Assembly (NCBI GenBank): GCA_009692585.1
Contig: SHYX01000011.1
Span: 1 to 64,000 of the forward strand
Length of the DNA: 64,000 bases
Source: Myxococcales bacterium
Lineage (GTDB): Bacteria; Myxococcota; UBA796; SXON01
Direction of reading: 5' to 3'
Position numbers and translations under genes: made by a program. How positions within the stretch are numbered: position 1 is the first letter of the stretch; the number at the start of each line of letters is the position of its first letter. This document shows positions 1-6,729 of this stretch, piece by piece. The notes under the pieces are model-generated. The model did not search any database and was not told the DNA's origin. It saw only the letters and a list, made by a program, of their open reading frames with translations.

Positions 1-308
1 AAAGTTGGGTTCGTTCCTCGACGATCTTCGACCAGGCCCAGTACTACGACTTCTACTTCGGGCGCGCCATGGACGGGTTCGGCTTCGCGCAGACCTACGC
101 GTACAATTCGGGAACCTACAGCTTCACCTTGGAGTCGGTGGTGTTCGCCCACCTCACCTCGGACCAGTACGACGGTTGGTATGTGTACGGCTACAACTAC
201 CCGGGCCAGGGGGTGTACCACGTTCGCGGCACCGCCGAGTCCGCCACGTTCGAGGGGTACCAGCGCAGCGTCGAGGGCGCAGCGTACTATTATTACTTCA
301 CCTACTGA
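1..308 (+). CDS. C-terminal part of an unrecognised tyrosine-rich protein
   Basis: An open frame is already running at base 3 and ends in TGA; the start lies before the window. About 101 residues are visible. They are rich in Tyr, Phe and Gly and alternate short polar and aromatic segments, as in a secreted beta-structured domain, ending in AYYYYFTY. I recognise no family. An internal ATG at 69 could be called as a start, but sequence of the same character continues in frame before it, so I treat this as a truncated view of a longer gene. It converges on the HIT gene with only a few bases between the two stop codons. No function is proposed. Confidence 0.6.
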   Translation, partial: SWVRSSTIFDQAQYYDFYFGRAMDGFGFAQTYAYNSGTYSFTLESVVFAHLTSDQYDGWYVYGYNYPGQGVYHVRGTAESATFEGYQRSVEGAAYYYYFTY

Positions 309-311
309 GAC

Positions 312-650
312 TCACCCCGGCGGCCAGCCGAATGGACGCCCGCCGAGCAGGTGCAGATGCAGGTGAAAGACACTCTGCCCGGCACCGGCGCCATTGTTCA
401 CCACCACCCGAAAATCAGCCAGCCCCTCGCTGGCCGCGACGCGGTTGACGGTCAACAACAGAGCGCCGAGGAGGCCGACGTCGGCGGGTCCGGCGTCGGA
501 CAGACGCGTCAGCGGCTGTTTCGGGATCACCAGGATGTGCGTCGGCGCCCGCGGGTGGAGGTCACGGAAGGCCAGCGTCGCCTCATCCTCGTACACGATG
601 TCGGCGGGGAGCTCCCGCGAGATGATCTTCTGAAACAGCGTCGGGCTCAT
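312..650 (-). CDS. HIT family (histidine triad) nucleotide-binding protein
   Basis: A 112-residue protein of the usual HIT/HINT length. The histidine triad is present near the C-terminus (H96-L-H98-L-H100-L-L), preceded by the NNGAGAGQSVFH segment that contacts the nucleotide phosphate. The N-terminal SPTLFQKIISRELPADIVYE is typical of HinT-like purine nucleoside phosphoramidate hydrolases. I chose the ATG that starts at this segment; a longer frame exists, but its extra 15 residues run into the upstream gene. It is the last gene of a minus-strand run with polA, an ECF sigma factor and an anti-sigma-like gene, starting 7 bases after the preceding stop. The cellular substrate cannot be told from sequence. 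Confidence 0.9.
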   Translation of the reverse strand: MSPTLFQKIISRELPADIVYEDEATLAFRDLHPRAPTHILVIPKQPLTRLSDAGPADVGLLGALLLTVNRVAASEGLADFRVVVNNGAGAGQSVFHLHLHLLGGRPFGWPPG

Positions 651-657
651 GCCCGGA

Positions 658-1137
658 TCAGTAACTGACCTTGAGCGGCAGGAAGAGAACGCCACCCTTG
701 TACTGGGGCCCGCCCACGATGAACGTGCCGTCGCGGTTGATCTTGACCGTGGTGTCGATGAGTTTTCCCTTCTTGCCGACGATCTCCACGCGCACTCGCG
801 CGTGCTCCGCGTCCTTGTCGACCAGCGTGACCGTCAGGGTGCGGCCGCCAGCGATCGAAAACGCAACCTCGGCGCCGGGGGCGAGATCCGCAGCGTGAGA
901 CTCCAACAGACGATAGCCCTTGTACCGGAACGAGCGGAGTTGGCCGGCGAGCGACTTCGACAGGCTCGGGTCCATGCCTGCTTCGTCGTCCGTGCCGTGG
1001 ACGACGTTGACCTCGATGTGGGCGCGACTGGAGGCCGGACGACGCTGGGAGGCGGGCTTGTCGCCACCTGCGAACGCCGGCCCCGGCGAGACCGCCGCGA
1101 CCACAAGAATCAGGCTCAGAAGAAGTGCGCGCATCAT
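658..1137 (-). CDS. Exported protein of unknown function, downstream of the sigma/anti-sigma pair
   Basis: A 159-residue protein starting MMRALLLSLILVVAAVSPG, a clear Sec signal peptide ending near AFAGG. The mature part is basic and rich in beta-prone segments (HIEVNVVHGTD, VAFSIAGGRTLTVTLVD, VRVEIVGKKGKLIDTTVKI, GTFIVGGPQYKGGVLFLPL), suggesting one compact beta domain. Its ATG overlaps the anti-sigma stop in an ATGA, so the two are probably translationally coupled. I do not recognise a family. From context it may be the envelope-side partner or output of the sigma/anti-sigma module, but that is inference. Confidence 0.75.
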   Translation of the reverse strand: MMRALLLSLILVVAAVSPGPAFAGGDKPASQRRPASSRAHIEVNVVHGTDDEAGMDPSLSKSLAGQLRSFRYKGYRLLESHAADLAPGAEVAFSIAGGRTLTVTLVDKDAEHARVRVEIVGKKGKLIDTTVKINRDGTFIVGGPQYKGGVLFLPLKVSY

Positions 1138-1790
1138 CCCTCCGCTTCCGTCACAAAGATGATGGTGGGACCACCCTCCTCGTATTGCATGACCGACACG
1201 CTCGCACCGTCCGGAGTGTCCAGAGCCTCGACGGAGGCCTCGTTGAAGCTGGCGAGCAGAATCGACGGGGCCGGCGCCTCTGCGAGCACCACGACGGGCG
1301 CCGACGGCTCGCCCCAGCCACCCTGGAGCGCGAACAGCAACGCTGCCGCCATCGCGACGGCCGCACCGTAGCCACCCAACGAGGCCCAGCGCGGCATGGT
1401 CGACCGGGGGATGGTGGCCATCACCGCATCGGCCACGTCCACGCCGCCGGCCACCGCGCCCTGCAAGCCGAGGGTGAACATCACGTCGTCCGCCACGTCC
1501 ACCCCGCCACCCACGGCATCCAAAACGGCGAGCGACAGCATCACGTCGTCCGCGACGTCCACCCCGGCGCCAACGGCGTCCTGCAACGACACCGACAACA
1601 TCACGTCGTCGGCGACGTCGACGCCCCCGCAAACGGCACCGCGTAGCGACGAACCGAGCTCGCGGAGCGCGAGCACCTCGGCACGGGCCGGCCCGGTTCC
1701 GTCCACCTCGTGGAGGAACGCGAGCTCGTCGGGGGTCAGCTGGGCGTGAGCCATTCCCCCCTTCAACGCCCCGAGCTCCGGTTCATTCAC
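1134..1790 (-). CDS. Putative membrane anti-sigma factor with four tandem 20-residue repeats
   Basis: A 218-residue protein whose GTG start overlaps the stop of the ECF sigma gene (GTGA); an ATG at 1754 is an alternative start. The N-terminal part (LTPDELAFLHEVDGTGPARAEVLALRE in two pieces) is followed by four near-identical units built on GVDVADDVMLS, then one membrane segment (GGYGAAVAMAAALLFALQGG) and an exported tail of about 65 residues. Cytoplasmic head, one membrane span and position directly after a sigma factor are what an anti-sigma factor should have, although I do not see a clear HxxxCxxC zinc motif. The single DVADAVM-type segment found in some such proteins appears amplified here. 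Anti-sigma activity is inferred from position and layout. Confidence 0.65.
   Translation of the reverse strand: MNEPELGALKGGMAHAQLTPDELAFLHEVDGTGPARAEVLALRELGSSLRGAVCGGVDVADDVMLSVSLQDAVGAGVDVADDVMLSLAVLDAVGGGVDVADDVMFTLGLQGAVAGGVDVADAVMATIPRSTMPRWASLGGYGAAVAMAAALLFALQGGWGEPSAPVVVLAEAPAPSILLASFNEASVEALDTPDGASVSVMQYEEGGPTIIFVTEAEG
1419..1620. repeat. Four-copy 60-bp tandem repeat inside the anti-sigma-like gene
   Basis: The segment tcacgtcgtccgcgacgtcc and close variants recur at an exact 60-base spacing, ending at about 1440, 1500, 1560 and 1620. Between the cores the sequence differs at many positions, but the reading frame is kept. Each unit encodes one 20-residue copy of GVDVADDVM plus linker. 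The three inner copies are most alike; the outermost (1419-1440) is the most diverged. Confidence 0.9.
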
Positions 1791-2368
1791 TCGTCCCGCC
1801 CGGTTTTGAGCAGGCCCTGCAACTTCTTCCGCGCGTAGAAAAGCCGGCTCATCACCGTGCCCTCGGGAATGTCCATGCGCTCGGCGATCTCCTTGTAGGA
1901 GAGGCCCTCGACCTCCCGAAGGAGCACGGCCTCGCGCAGGTCCTCAGAGATCTCGTCGAGGGCGGAGTGGATGCGCTCGTGCAGCTCTTTTCGGGCCAGA
2001 GCCCGCGCCGGGCTCTCCTGGTGATGCTGCTGCGCGACCGTCCCATCCTCGTCGCGACTCGCGATGGCCTCGTCGAATCCGGTGGTCTTACGACGCTTGC
2101 CCTTGCGGCAATGGTCAATCGCGAGGTTCATGGCGATCCGGTAGATCCAGGTGTAGAAGCTGGAGTCGATCCGGAAATGGGCGAGGTTCTGATAGGCCTT
2201 CACAAAGGCCATCTGGACGATGTCCTTGGCGTCCTCGTGGTTGCGCACCATGCCGACGACCATGCCGTGCAGGCGGTTCTGGTAGCGGACGACGAGGGGG
2301 CGGTAGGCTGCCGTTTCCCCCGCCAGCACGCGGGCGATGAGCTCGCCGTCGGAGAGTTCGTCCATCAT
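1787..2368 (-). CDS. ECF (sigma-70 family, RpoE-like) RNA polymerase sigma factor
   Basis: A 193-residue ECF sigma factor. Region 2 spans roughly residues 22-95 (YRPLVVRYQNRLHGMVVG, EDAKDIVQMAFVKAYQNL, TWIYRIAMNLAIDHCRK) and region 4 roughly 133-187 (LREAVLLREVEGLSYKEIA, DIPEGTVMSRLFYARKKL), joined by a short acidic linker. Two adjacent ATG codons can serve as start. It begins only 23 bases after the polA stop on the same strand and overlaps the anti-sigma-like gene, so it could be read from the polA promoter or from one inside polA. I see no strong Shine-Dalgarno sequence. The regulon is unknown. Confidence 0.93.
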   Translation of the reverse strand: MMDELSDGELIARVLAGETAAYRPLVVRYQNRLHGMVVGMVRNHEDAKDIVQMAFVKAYQNLAHFRIDSSFYTWIYRIAMNLAIDHCRKGKRRKTTGFDEAIASRDEDGTVAQQHHQESPARALARKELHERIHSALDEISEDLREAVLLREVEGLSYKEIAERMDIPEGTVMSRLFYARKKLQGLLKTGRDE

Positions 2369-2391
2369 CGGGCCGATATCATGGGCAACAC

Positions 2392-4935
2392 TCAATGCGC
2401 CGCTGCCCAGGTGGCACCAAACCCACATTCGACCTTCAGCGGAACAATCAAGGTCGCGACTCCTTCCATCGCGGCGGTGATGCGGGGGGTGAGGTCCGCC
2501 ACGCGCTCCGCGGGGCACTCGAACACCAGCTCGTCGTGCACCTGAAGGAGCATCCGCGCGCCCGTTCCCACCAGCAGGCGATCGACCTGGATCATCGCCA
2601 GCTTGATGAGGTCCGCCGCCGTGCCCTGGATCGGCGTGTTCACGCAAATCCGCTCGGCCGAGGCCCGATCCCCCTGGTTCGATGCATCGAGCCCCGCAAT
2701 CGTGCGCTTCCGCCCAAACAGCGTCTCCGCGTAGCCAAGCTCCCTTGCCCGCGCGGTGGCTGACTCCATGTACAGCCGAACTTGCGGATATCGAGCGAAG
2801 TAGCCCTCGATGTAGGCCGCCGCGGCAGCGCGCGAGATGCCCAACTCGTTGGCGAGCCGAAACGCGCCCATCCCGTACACGATGCCGAAGTTGATCGCCT
2901 TGGCCGCCCGCCGCATCTCCCCGGTGACGAGCGCCGGCATCACGCCGAACACCTCGCCGGCGGTACGACGGTGGATGTCCTCGCCATTGAGATAACTCTC
3001 GACCAACGGGCCTTCTTTGCAGTAATGCGCCAGTACGCGCAGCTCGATCTGGCTGTAGTCGCAGGAGACGAGCACCTGACCGGGCGGGGCGACGAAGCAC
3101 TCGCGGATACGACGTCCGTCTTCGGTGCGCACCGGGATGTTCTGGAGGTTGGGGTCGTTCGACGACAACCGACCGGTGGCGGCGGTCGTCTGGTTGTAGG
3201 TGGTATGGATGCGCCCATCGCGAACATGTCGTGGCAGCGCGTCCACGTAGGTGTTCTTGAGCTTGAACAACTCTCGGTACTCCAGAATCCGCCGCGCGAT
3301 CGGGTGGGCGATCTTCTCCAGGCTCTCGGCATCGGTGCTGCGCGACTTCTGTCGGGCCGCGCCCAACTGCATCTTGTCGTAGAGGATCACCGCGACCTGT
3401 AGCGGGCTGTTCAGGTTGAAGACCTCACCCGCCAGTTCGTGGATCTCGCGCTGCGCCAGGTCGACGCGGGCGCCGAGCACGATGGAGATCTCGCCGAGCT
3501 TCGCCACGTCACAGGCGATGCCCGCGCTTTCCATGCGCGCGAGCACCTCGACCAGCGGCAGCTCGATCGTGCGGTAGACGCGATCATCGCCGAGCTTCCC
3601 CTCGAAGAAGCAGTCCAGCCGCCACACGTCCGTCACCTCGGCCGCCGTCCCCTCCCCGGCGGGCTCCTCGAGCCAACGTTTCTTGATGTGGTCCAGGCCC
3701 CGCCGCTGCTCGGGCACCAGCAGGTAGTCGGCCAGGGTGACCTCCCCGCCGACGCCTCGGACCGGCGCATCGAGCGCCGCCATCGTGTGCATCAGCGACT
3801 TGATTTCGAACCCGGTCTTGAGCACGCTCGGCTCCGCGAGCAGGGCGCGAAGCGCCTGGTGACGAAGCGCGTCCGCCGGACACCACACCCACCCACCTCC
3901 CCAGCACAGCCCCAGCCGGGTCGCGACGCCGGCGGTGTCCCGTTCCAGCGACACGGCGAAGCGACCGGCGCGACGTAGTGTGGCGCACAGTCGCTCGACC
4001 GGGCCGCGGCCCCAAACATCCTCCAGCACTGTGGCCGACCGCACCCCCCCGGCAGCGACCGCCACCTGCGTCGCGACCGCTCGGTCGCCGAGACCAAGTT
4101 CGTTCCAGAGGGTCCGAAAGTTGTAACGCAAGAGCCGCCGCTGCAACTCCGGCGCATCGGGCTCCACCGGAACGAGGTCGGCGAGCGCACACTCGATGGG
4201 CAGCCGAGTGTCGATCTCCACGAGGCGCCGCGCGAGCCGGGCCGTCGCTGCGGCATCCCGCACGGCCTCACCGGTCTTGCCTCCGATCTCACCCCAATGG
4301 GCAAGGACCCCTTCCAGATCGCCGTACTTCTCGATGAACAACGCGGCCTTCTTGGGGCCGACGCCCGGCACCCCCGGCACGTTGTCCGAGGTGTCGCCCA
4401 TCAACGACAGCAGGTCGACGATCTTCTCTGGGGGGACGCCCCATTTTTCGATGACACCCGCCCGATCCATCACCGCTTTCTTGCCGATGTCGAGCACCTG
4501 GATCCAGTCGTTGACGAGCTGGCCGAAGTCCTTGTCGCCCGAGACGATCTGGACGTTGAGCTCCGGCGACGCAAAGCGGACGGCCAACGTCCCGATGATG
4601 TCATCCGCCTCGACACCCTGGATGCCGATGACCTTGAACCCGAAGGCGGCGCACAGCGGCTCGAACTCAGGCCACTGTTGACGCAGGTCGTCTGGCATGT
4701 CCGGCCGCGTACCTTTGTAGTCGGGCCAGAGCGCCAGGCGCGCGTCCGCCCCGTGGTCGAACGCACACACCACAAAGTCGGGCTTCAGCTCGCGAACCAG
4801 GGCCTTCAGGATGCGGGTGAAGCCAAAAAGCGCGCGGGTGGGAAACCCATCGGGCGAGCGCATATCGGTCTGAATGCCGTAGTAGGCACGAAAGATCTGA
4901 TTCGGGGTGTCGAGGAGGAGCAGCTTCTGGGCCAT
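2392..4935 (-). CDS. polA: DNA polymerase I (5' nuclease + inactive exonuclease fold + polymerase)
   Basis: 847 residues, three domains. The 5' nuclease domain (about 1-290) keeps its metal ligands: D9, D60, E109/D111/D112 in GVEADDIIG, D134/D136 in SGDKDFG, and D181/D184 in MGDTSDNVPG. The polymerase domain has motif A (CDYSQIELRVLAHY), motif B (RRAAKAINFGIVYGMG) and motif C (VHDE, H800-E802). The middle domain has lost most 3'-5' proofreading residues: motif I is FAVSLE instead of FxFDTE, motif II is GFEIKSL instead of GxNxKxD, and motif III has T and V where Y and D are needed. The start was set at the ATG leading into MAQKLLLLD. Expected role: gap filling, Okazaki fragment maturation and repair, without proofreading. 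Confidence 0.97.
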   Translation of the reverse strand: MAQKLLLLDTPNQIFRAYYGIQTDMRSPDGFPTRALFGFTRILKALVRELKPDFVVCAFDHGADARLALWPDYKGTRPDMPDDLRQQWPEFEPLCAAFGFKVIGIQGVEADDIIGTLAVRFASPELNVQIVSGDKDFGQLVNDWIQVLDIGKKAVMDRAGVIEKWGVPPEKIVDLLSLMGDTSDNVPGVPGVGPKKAALFIEKYGDLEGVLAHWGEIGGKTGEAVRDAAATARLARRLVEIDTRLPIECALADLVPVEPDAPELQRRLLRYNFRTLWNELGLGDRAVATQVAVAAGGVRSATVLEDVWGRGPVERLCATLRRAGRFAVSLERDTAGVATRLGLCWGGGWVWCPADALRHQALRALLAEPSVLKTGFEIKSLMHTMAALDAPVRGVGGEVTLADYLLVPEQRRGLDHIKKRWLEEPAGEGTAAEVTDVWRLDCFFEGKLGDDRVYRTIELPLVEVLARMESAGIACDVAKLGEISIVLGARVDLAQREIHELAGEVFNLNSPLQVAVILYDKMQLGAARQKSRSTDAESLEKIAHPIARRILEYRELFKLKNTYVDALPRHVRDGRIHTTYNQTTAATGRLSSNDPNLQNIPVRTEDGRRIRECFVAPPGQVLVSCDYSQIELRVLAHYCKEGPLVESYLNGEDIHRRTAGEVFGVMPALVTGEMRRAAKAINFGIVYGMGAFRLANELGISRAAAAAYIEGYFARYPQVRLYMESATARARELGYAETLFGRKRTIAGLDASNQGDRASAERICVNTPIQGTAADLIKLAMIQVDRLLVGTGARMLLQVHDELVFECPAERVADLTPRITAAMEGVATLIVPLKVECGFGATWAAAH

Positions 4936-5016
4936 ACAACCGTGTAACCAGCACACTCGTCAAGCTTCGATGGGGAGTCGCGGGAGCCCAGGCGGTGGGC
5001 CGGCTTTCGGTTGGTT

Positions 5017-5072
5017 CCCCATGCCGCCCGCAGGTCGGCTCCCAGAGCCATGAAACGCCGTGCGGCATGGGG
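5017..5072. repeat. Inverted repeat in the polA / acyl-CoA dehydrogenase divergent region
   Basis: Perfect 11-base arms, ccccatgccgc (5017-5027) and gcggcatgggg (5062-5072), enclose a 34-base loop. It sits in the 298-base gap between the divergent polA and acyl-CoA dehydrogenase genes, the longest gene-free divergent stretch in the window. Just beyond it (about 5099-5150) is very GC-rich sequence with a ccggcgcgccgg palindrome and a gccggaggccgg element that resembles part of 14270-14282. I see no convincing -35/-10 pair and no ORF I would defend here. It may be an operator pair, a folded leader or chance in GC-rich DNA. Confidence 0.45.
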
Positions 5073-5233
5073 GACGCGGAGAGGGGGAGAGCGCCACGTC
5101 CCCCCGGCGCGCCGGGCGCCGGAGGCCGGAAAGCGGAGCTTGGAGGACGGAGGTCGGATACCCGAGTTGCTGGCGCGGTAGGGGGAGAGGCCGGCGAGGC
5201 CTGTCCCCCCGTACCATGATAGCCAGCCCGGCC

Positions 5234-6376
5234 ATGTCCGACCCGCATGATCCCACGCCCGAGCACACGATGCTTCGCGAGATGGTGCGGGCTTTTGTTC
5301 GCGACGAGGTCGCCGCTCAGGCGGAAACATCGGACCAGAAGCAGACGCTGAATGTTTCTCTCTTCCGACGTCTCGGCGCGCTGGGGCTGTTGGGCATCAC
5401 CATCCCAGCCGAGGACGGGGGTGCGGGCATGGACACGACCGCCGCGGTGATCGCCCACCACGAACTGGCCAAGAGCGACCCGGGTTTCACGCTCGCCTAC
5501 CTCGCGCACGCGATGCTGTTCGTCAACAACTTCTACTACAGCAGCAACGCCGAGCAGCGGCGCCGGTACCTCGACCCCGTCCTCAGCGGCGAATGGATCG
5601 CCGGCATGGGCATGACCGAGCCCGGCTTCGGCACCGACGTCCTCGGCATGACCACCACGGCCGTCCGCCGCGGCGCCGGCTACGTGCTCAACGGCACCAA
5701 GACCTTCATCACCAATGGTCCGGACGGCTTCTGCTTCCTCGTCTATGCCAAGCTCGACGGGCGCATCACCAGTTTCCTGGTCGATCGGCAATGCCCCGGC
5801 TTCCGGGTGGGCAACGCGATGCACAAGATGGGGATGCGCGCCTCGACGATGTCCGAGCTCATCTTCGAGAACTGTGAAATCCCCGCAGAGAACCTACTTG
5901 GTACCGAGGGACAGGGCATCACCCACATGATGCGCAACCTCGAGATCGAACGACTCACGCTCGCGGCCATCTCGCTGGGGATCGCGGACCGGTGCCTCGA
6001 CATCATGATCGACTATGCGGCCCAGCGCGCCACGTTCGGCCGTCCTCTCCACGAGCATGGGCAGATCCAACGCTTCATCGGCGAGTCCTACGCCGAAGCC
6101 GAAGCGGCGCGATGCCTGATCTACACTGTGGCAAGATCGGTAGGCCCGAATCGGCGCAATCGCATCGGGAGCGACGCGGCCAAGCTGTTCTCAGCGCCGG
6201 TCGGCAAACACATCGCCGACCGCTGCATGCAGGTGTTGGGCGGCAACGGCTACTGCACCGAGTACCCCGTGGAACGTTTCCTGCGCGACGCCAAGCTCAT
6301 GGAGATCGGCGGGGGCACACTCGAGTCGCACCAGAAGAACCTCACCCGCGACCTCGTCCAGGCGCACGCGCGGTGA
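5234..6376 (+). CDS. Acyl-CoA dehydrogenase (isovaleryl/long-chain-type catalytic arrangement)
   Basis: A 380-residue flavoenzyme of normal family length that oxidises an acyl-CoA to the 2-enoyl-CoA using FAD. The FAD/substrate signature GMGMTEPGFGTDV and the C-terminal QVLGGNGYCTEYPVERFLRDAKL are present. The usual catalytic Glu of the YEGT motif is replaced (EIGGGTLESHQ), while a Glu lies in LEIERLTLAA (E239), where isovaleryl-CoA and long-chain enzymes carry their base. That points to branched or long acyl substrates. I prefer the ATG leading into MSDPHDPTPEHT; ATG 5216 adds six residues. No electron-transfer flavoprotein genes are nearby. The next gene overlaps it by four bases. Confidence 0.92.
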   Translation: MSDPHDPTPEHTMLREMVRAFVRDEVAAQAETSDQKQTLNVSLFRRLGALGLLGITIPAEDGGAGMDTTAAVIAHHELAKSDPGFTLAYLAHAMLFVNNFYYSSNAEQRRRYLDPVLSGEWIAGMGMTEPGFGTDVLGMTTTAVRRGAGYVLNGTKTFITNGPDGFCFLVYAKLDGRITSFLVDRQCPGFRVGNAMHKMGMRASTMSELIFENCEIPAENLLGTEGQGITHMMRNLEIERLTLAAISLGIADRCLDIMIDYAAQRATFGRPLHEHGQIQRFIGESYAEAEAARCLIYTVARSVGPNRRNRIGSDAAKLFSAPVGKHIADRCMQVLGGNGYCTEYPVERFLRDAKLMEIGGGTLESHQKNLTRDLVQAHAR

Positions 6377-6681
6377 AGGTCGTCGCCGGCCTGTTGGTCG
6401 CGACGGGCTGCCTCGGCTACGAGGAGGGTCGCGCGGCGGAGGGCGAGGCGGCCTGTCGGCTCCGGGAGCGGTGCAGCCTTCTCGCCGAAATCGGCTACGA
6501 CGACGCCGCCGACTGCATCGCCACGGCGACGTCGCAACAGTGGCCGGCCTGCGACCTCTATCGGAGCGAGCGCATGCAGGAGTGTCTGTCCGGATGGGAT
6601 GCCGCCCTCGAAGCGGTGGACTGTGACCTGCTGCGTCAACCGCCGCATGTCTGCGCGCAGGTGTGTGGGGCGATGCCGTAG
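6373..6681 (+). CDS. Small cysteine-rich putative lipoprotein
   Basis: 102 residues, GTG start overlapping the dehydrogenase stop (GTGA). The N-terminus MKVVAGLLVATGC resembles a short lipoprotein signal with Cys13 as the acylated residue; the lipobox (A-T-G-C) is weak. The mature part holds eight more Cys, an even number fitting disulfides in the periplasm or on the surface, and a Tyr/Asp-rich middle. I do not recognise it. Coupling to the dehydrogenase may reflect only dense packing. Confidence 0.7.
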   Translation: MKVVAGLLVATGCLGYEEGRAAEGEAACRLRERCSLLAEIGYDDAADCIATATSQQWPACDLYRSERMQECLSGWDAALEAVDCDLLRQPPHVCAQVCGAMP

Positions 6682-6729
6682 GCCAGGACGTTCGGGCCGT
6701 CGCAGCCACGCCTGGGCATCGCGAGCGGC

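Noticed and set aside
1419..1620. CRISPR-like array because of regular spacing
   Set aside because: The 60-base units are in-frame coding repeats with the whole unit partly conserved, no non-repetitive spacers and no cas genes.
4667..5824. A 385-codon minus-strand frame spanning the polA/acyl-CoA dehydrogenase divergent region
   Set aside because: Overlaps both real genes at once; composition is Pro/Arg/Gly-rich without any motif.
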